From the NCBI RefSeq assembly GCF_022844465.1, contig NZ_JALHLP010000001.1, positions 1,054,001-1,118,000 of the forward strand: a DNA stretch of 64,000 nt, read 5' to 3'. This document shows positions 61,836-64,000 of this stretch, piece after piece. A program made the position numbers and the translations under genes. The DNA comes from Bradyrhizobium sp. (GTDB taxonomy: Bacteria > Pseudomonadota > Alphaproteobacteria > Rhizobiales > Xanthobacteraceae). Positions within the stretch are counted from its first letter, which is position 1. Each line of letters opens with the position of its first letter. The notes below the pieces were generated by a model, which saw only the letters and a list, made by a program, of their open reading frames with translations, ran no database searches and was not told the origin of the DNA.

Positions 61836-63158
61836 TTAGTTGCATTTGGCTCCGGGCATGCCGGCCTCGAGCCAGGCCGTCGAGGTCATGTTGGCCGGAG
61901 GGTTCACGCACTCGGCGGGATAGCGGACGATGTCGACGATCTCGGCTTTGCCCTCCGCCTTGTTGAAACGGAAGCTGCCATAGGCGATATCGGAGATGCC
62001 TTGGTGGCCGTTACCGATCGCCATGCGGATCCTGGCGCTCGGTCCCTCGAATTCGAGACCCTCGAACGCCTTCACCACGTCGTCGATCGCGGGTTGCTGG
62101 CCACCCTTGGCCGCCGCGGCCTTCTCCCAGGCGGACTTGAGCCCGAGGATCGACTGCGCCATGTGATAGGCCGGATAGGTCGGCGCCGTGGCGAAGCGAT
62201 CCTCATAGACTTGACGAAACCAGTTGTTCAACGGCGTGTCGGGCGCCATCACGCCGTGCGGGCCGCGGGCTCCAAGGATCGTACCATCCGGGATCTTGGC
62301 GCCGAGCCGGAACATAGCCGTCTCACCCGCCGTATAGACCATGGTGGAGCGCGCCGGCAGACCGCGGGCGCCATTCTGGACGATGAAGCTCTCGAGATCG
62401 CCGTCCCAGAAGCTCGAATGCACCACCTTGGAATTGGTGGTCAGCAGCGCCGAGATTTCCGCGCCGAATTCGCCGGCGAACAACTTCGGCAACAATTCCT
62501 TGTCGACGGTCGCCTTGGGCGCAAGCGCTTTCATGGCGGCGACAAAATCGCGCCAGCTGTCCTGCCCCCAGGCGTAGTTCTGGTTGATGCCCGAAAACGA
62601 AGCCAGATCGGGGAACTTCTTCAGCACATAGCGGGCGGCGGCGACGTTATCCATGGTGGCGTGCGGTGTTGCACGGAATACGTATTTGAGCGGCTTTTCC
62701 TCGAAGATACGCGGCGTTCCGCAGTCGAAGAACACGGTCAGCGCCTTCAGTTCTTCGGCAACCGGGGCCACCGCCAGGCAGTTGCCGGACGAGACATATC
62801 CGACGATGGCATTCATGCCATCGCGCTGAACGAGGTTGCGGAATTCGGTGACCTGATTGGCCGTCGAGCCGGCCTCATCGACAAATTTCGGCACAATCGG
62901 CGCGCCGGCGAGACCGGCGGTCGCGTAGGGCGCGGGCACTTTGCCAGCGTTAACCATTTCAATCATGATTTCGGCTGAGTTGCGGCCGGGAATACCGAAT
63001 GGGCCGGCGGCGGGTCCGGTCAGGAAGGTTACTATCCCGAGTTTGACCGGCGGGACCGCTGGAGCGGTTTGGGCGACAGCCGTCATCGGCAAGGCCGCGA
63101 ACAGCGCCGCCGTCACTACCTTGCGCACCGAACAGGCGCGTATGTTCATCCCCTGCAT
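61836..63158 (-). CDS. Periplasmic branched-chain amino acid-type binding protein
   Basis: A protein of 440 residues of the Peripla_BP_6 family, with a signal peptide (VVTAALFAALPMTAVAQ) and mature start VKLGIVTFLTGPAAGPFGIPGRN. A cysteine pair (SSGNCLAV and FDCGTPR) may form the family disulfide, and the C-terminus has CVNPP..CN. ATG 63158 follows GGGGAG. First gene of the operon with livHMGF. Ligands in this family range from branched-chain amino acids to aromatic acids, amides and urea; the neighbouring SDR hints at a catabolic substrate. Confidence 0.9.
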   Translation of the reverse strand: MQGMNIRACSVRKVVTAALFAALPMTAVAQTAPAVPPVKLGIVTFLTGPAAGPFGIPGRNSAEIMIEMVNAGKVPAPYATAGLAGAPIVPKFVDEAGSTANQVTEFRNLVQRDGMNAIVGYVSSGNCLAVAPVAEELKALTVFFDCGTPRIFEEKPLKYVFRATPHATMDNVAAARYVLKKFPDLASFSGINQNYAWGQDSWRDFVAAMKALAPKATVDKELLPKLFAGEFGAEISALLTTNSKVVHSSFWDGDLESFIVQNGARGLPARSTMVYTAGETAMFRLGAKIPDGTILGARGPHGVMAPDTPLNNWFRQVYEDRFATAPTYPAYHMAQSILGLKSAWEKAAAAKGGQQPAIDDVVKAFEGLEFEGPSARIRMAIGNGHQGISDIAYGSFRFNKAEGKAEIVDIVRYPAECVNPPANMTSTAWLEAGMPGAKCN

Positions 63159-63718
63159 GCGAAATCTCCCCAAATGCTTTTTTTCAGCTGATACGGCCGT
63201 TGTGATAAAAGTCTATAGGCGATCGCGAGAGATGCCAATACACCCTCCTTAACCGCGCCTGCCTGCCATCAGGTTCAGGCAGACGCGCGGCACGAAGTGC
63301 CGCTCCCCGAGGATGATGCTGCAGCGCATTGGGGGTGGCCGCATTGCACGGATGTTGCGCGAAACCGGGGTTGCCGATCCGCCGGCGCCGGCCGGCCGAC
63401 GAGGATTCGTCCCTTGGGAGATTCTCTGTTTCCCGGCGGTTCAATCCTCTTTCGGTCTCGTATCAATCGCCAAACCAGAGCAACGCGATTGTCGCAGCCG
63501 CAACACCGCAATACGCTCGTCGGTTGCGTGACCGAACGACTTCCATCTACTATCATGGCACAGTGAACGGCGCCCCGCACCATTGATGTGCGTCAACGAC
63601 AAATCTGGCGGCACATTGGCTCTACCCGGCTCGGCCCCATCGAGCAACCCCGCTAGGCGGGAGCGAGAGGCTTGACCTTCCTCAATACCGAGAAAATCCG
63701 ATCTGATGTATTGGCGAT
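63159..63718. other. Divergent intergenic region between the liv operon and the PEP synthase-like gene
   Basis: 560 bases with no gene I can support. Near its right end TTGACCTTCCTCAA (63672-63685) has the outer halves of an FNR/FixK box, 33 bases before the next start. A GCCGGCGCCGGCCGGC-type GC-rich palindromic patch lies near 63382-63399. No terminator with a T-tract is seen. Confidence 0.4.
63672..63685. promoter_or_regulatory. Weak FNR/FixK-like dyad before the PEP synthase-like gene
   Basis: TTGACCTTCCTCAA: TTGAC half matches, the right half is CTCAA instead of ATCAA or GTCAA. It is 33 bases before the ATG. Chance occurrence is likely enough that this is only a candidate. Confidence 0.2.
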
Positions 63719-64000
63719 ATGCCGAGCTATATCAGATCATTCCTCGAACTTGGATTGAACGACGTCGGGCTTGTCGGCGGCAAGACCGCGTCGCTTGGCG
63801 AATTGTATTCCGTTTTGTCGTCACAGGGGGTGGCTGTCCTCAATGGCTTTGCTATCACGGCAGACGCTTATCGCGATGCGCTGTCGCACGGCGATGTCGC
63901 GGGCGAACTTCACCGGCTTCTGGACGGTCTCGACAAGCGCAAGATCAAGCAACTTGCCAGCAAGGCCGCCAAAGCCCGCGAAATCATCTACAGGGCGATG
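63719..64000 (+). CDS. Phosphoenolpyruvate synthase / PEP-utilising enzyme (3' end outside window)
   Basis: The first 94 codons are visible. SFLELGLNDVGLVGGKTASLGELYSVL followed by GVAVLNGFAITADAYRDAL is the start of the PPDK N-terminal ATP-grasp domain as in pyruvate, water dikinase (PpsA). The enzyme would make PEP from pyruvate and ATP, or belong to the rifampicin phosphotransferase-like relatives, which cannot be told apart here. PEP is also the donor for pyruvyl transferases in the EPS locus, though no link is shown. Confidence 0.85.
   Translation, partial: MPSYIRSFLELGLNDVGLVGGKTASLGELYSVLSSQGVAVLNGFAITADAYRDALSHGDVAGELHRLLDGLDKRKIKQLASKAAKAREIIYRAM

Noticed and set aside
63184..63647. 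Several open frames on both strands in the intergenic region left of the PEP synthase-like gene
   Set aside because: None has a ribosome site, protein-like composition or domain; they are arginine-rich frames typical of GC-rich non-coding DNA.

Overview
The window is GC-rich alphaproteobacterial chromosome, most likely Bradyrhizobium or a close relative (Rhodopseudomonas/Afipia group). The main evidence is a fixL-fixJ-receiver-fixK2 block whose proteins match the Bradyrhizobium versions residue for residue at key sites, plus a palindromic intergenic repeat (57601-57650) of a type I know from that group. I see no insertion sequence, phage gene, CRISPR array, tRNA or rRNA. All assignments come from reading translated sequence and motifs; no database search was run.

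Layout. (1) 1-3510: oxygen-sensing cascade: FixL (5' end outside the window), FixJ, a stand-alone receiver, FixK2 and a small conserved-looking protein. (2) 3856-10888: a six-gene oligopeptide-type ABC importer operon with two tandem paralogous binding proteins; every junction except the SBP1-SBP2 one is a start/stop overlap. (3) 10907-15948: a class III CoA-transferase, an endonuclease/exonuclease/phosphatase-family enzyme overlapping a phospholipase D fused to a VTT/DedA membrane domain, and a DUF3750 protein. (4) About 16.5-55.7 kb: a large exopolysaccharide locus. It holds a LuxR-type regulator and a five-gene minus-strand sugar/acyl operon (SDR, C-methyltransferase, RmlC-like epimerase, DUF4910 peptidase-like protein, acyltransferase). 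It also holds a PLP enzyme, two exported glycoside hydrolases, several glycosyltransferases, a pyruvyl transferase, a PIG-L deacetylase, a Wzx flippase, two Wzy/ligase-type membrane proteins, a CDP-glucose-type cytidylyltransferase, a fused Wzz/BY-kinase, an ExoY-type initiating transferase, GalE, a transglutaminase-like cysteine protease, a Wza/ExoF exporter and several small secreted or membrane proteins of unknown role. (5) 55906-57378: a second phospholipase D. (6) 57658-63158: an SDR and a branched-chain amino acid-type ABC importer (livF, livG, livM, livH and a binding protein). (7) 63719-64000: the start of a phosphoenolpyruvate synthase-like gene running off the window.

How the parts fit. 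The EPS locus has a complete Wzx/Wzy-type pathway: ExoY loads the first sugar on the lipid carrier, the glycosyltransferases extend the repeat unit, pyruvyl/acyl/methyl/deacetylase enzymes decorate it, Wzx flips it, a Wzy-type protein polymerises it, and the Wzz/BY-kinase with Wza control length and export. The cytidylyltransferase, SDR, RmlC-like epimerase and C-methyltransferase together suggest a C-methyl-branched deoxysugar, possibly CDP-linked (inference). Genes in this locus switch strand often, as if it had been assembled piecemeal. A consensus FixK/FNR box upstream of the ExoY-type gene hints that the oxygen cascade at the left end could control polysaccharide initiation; this is untested.
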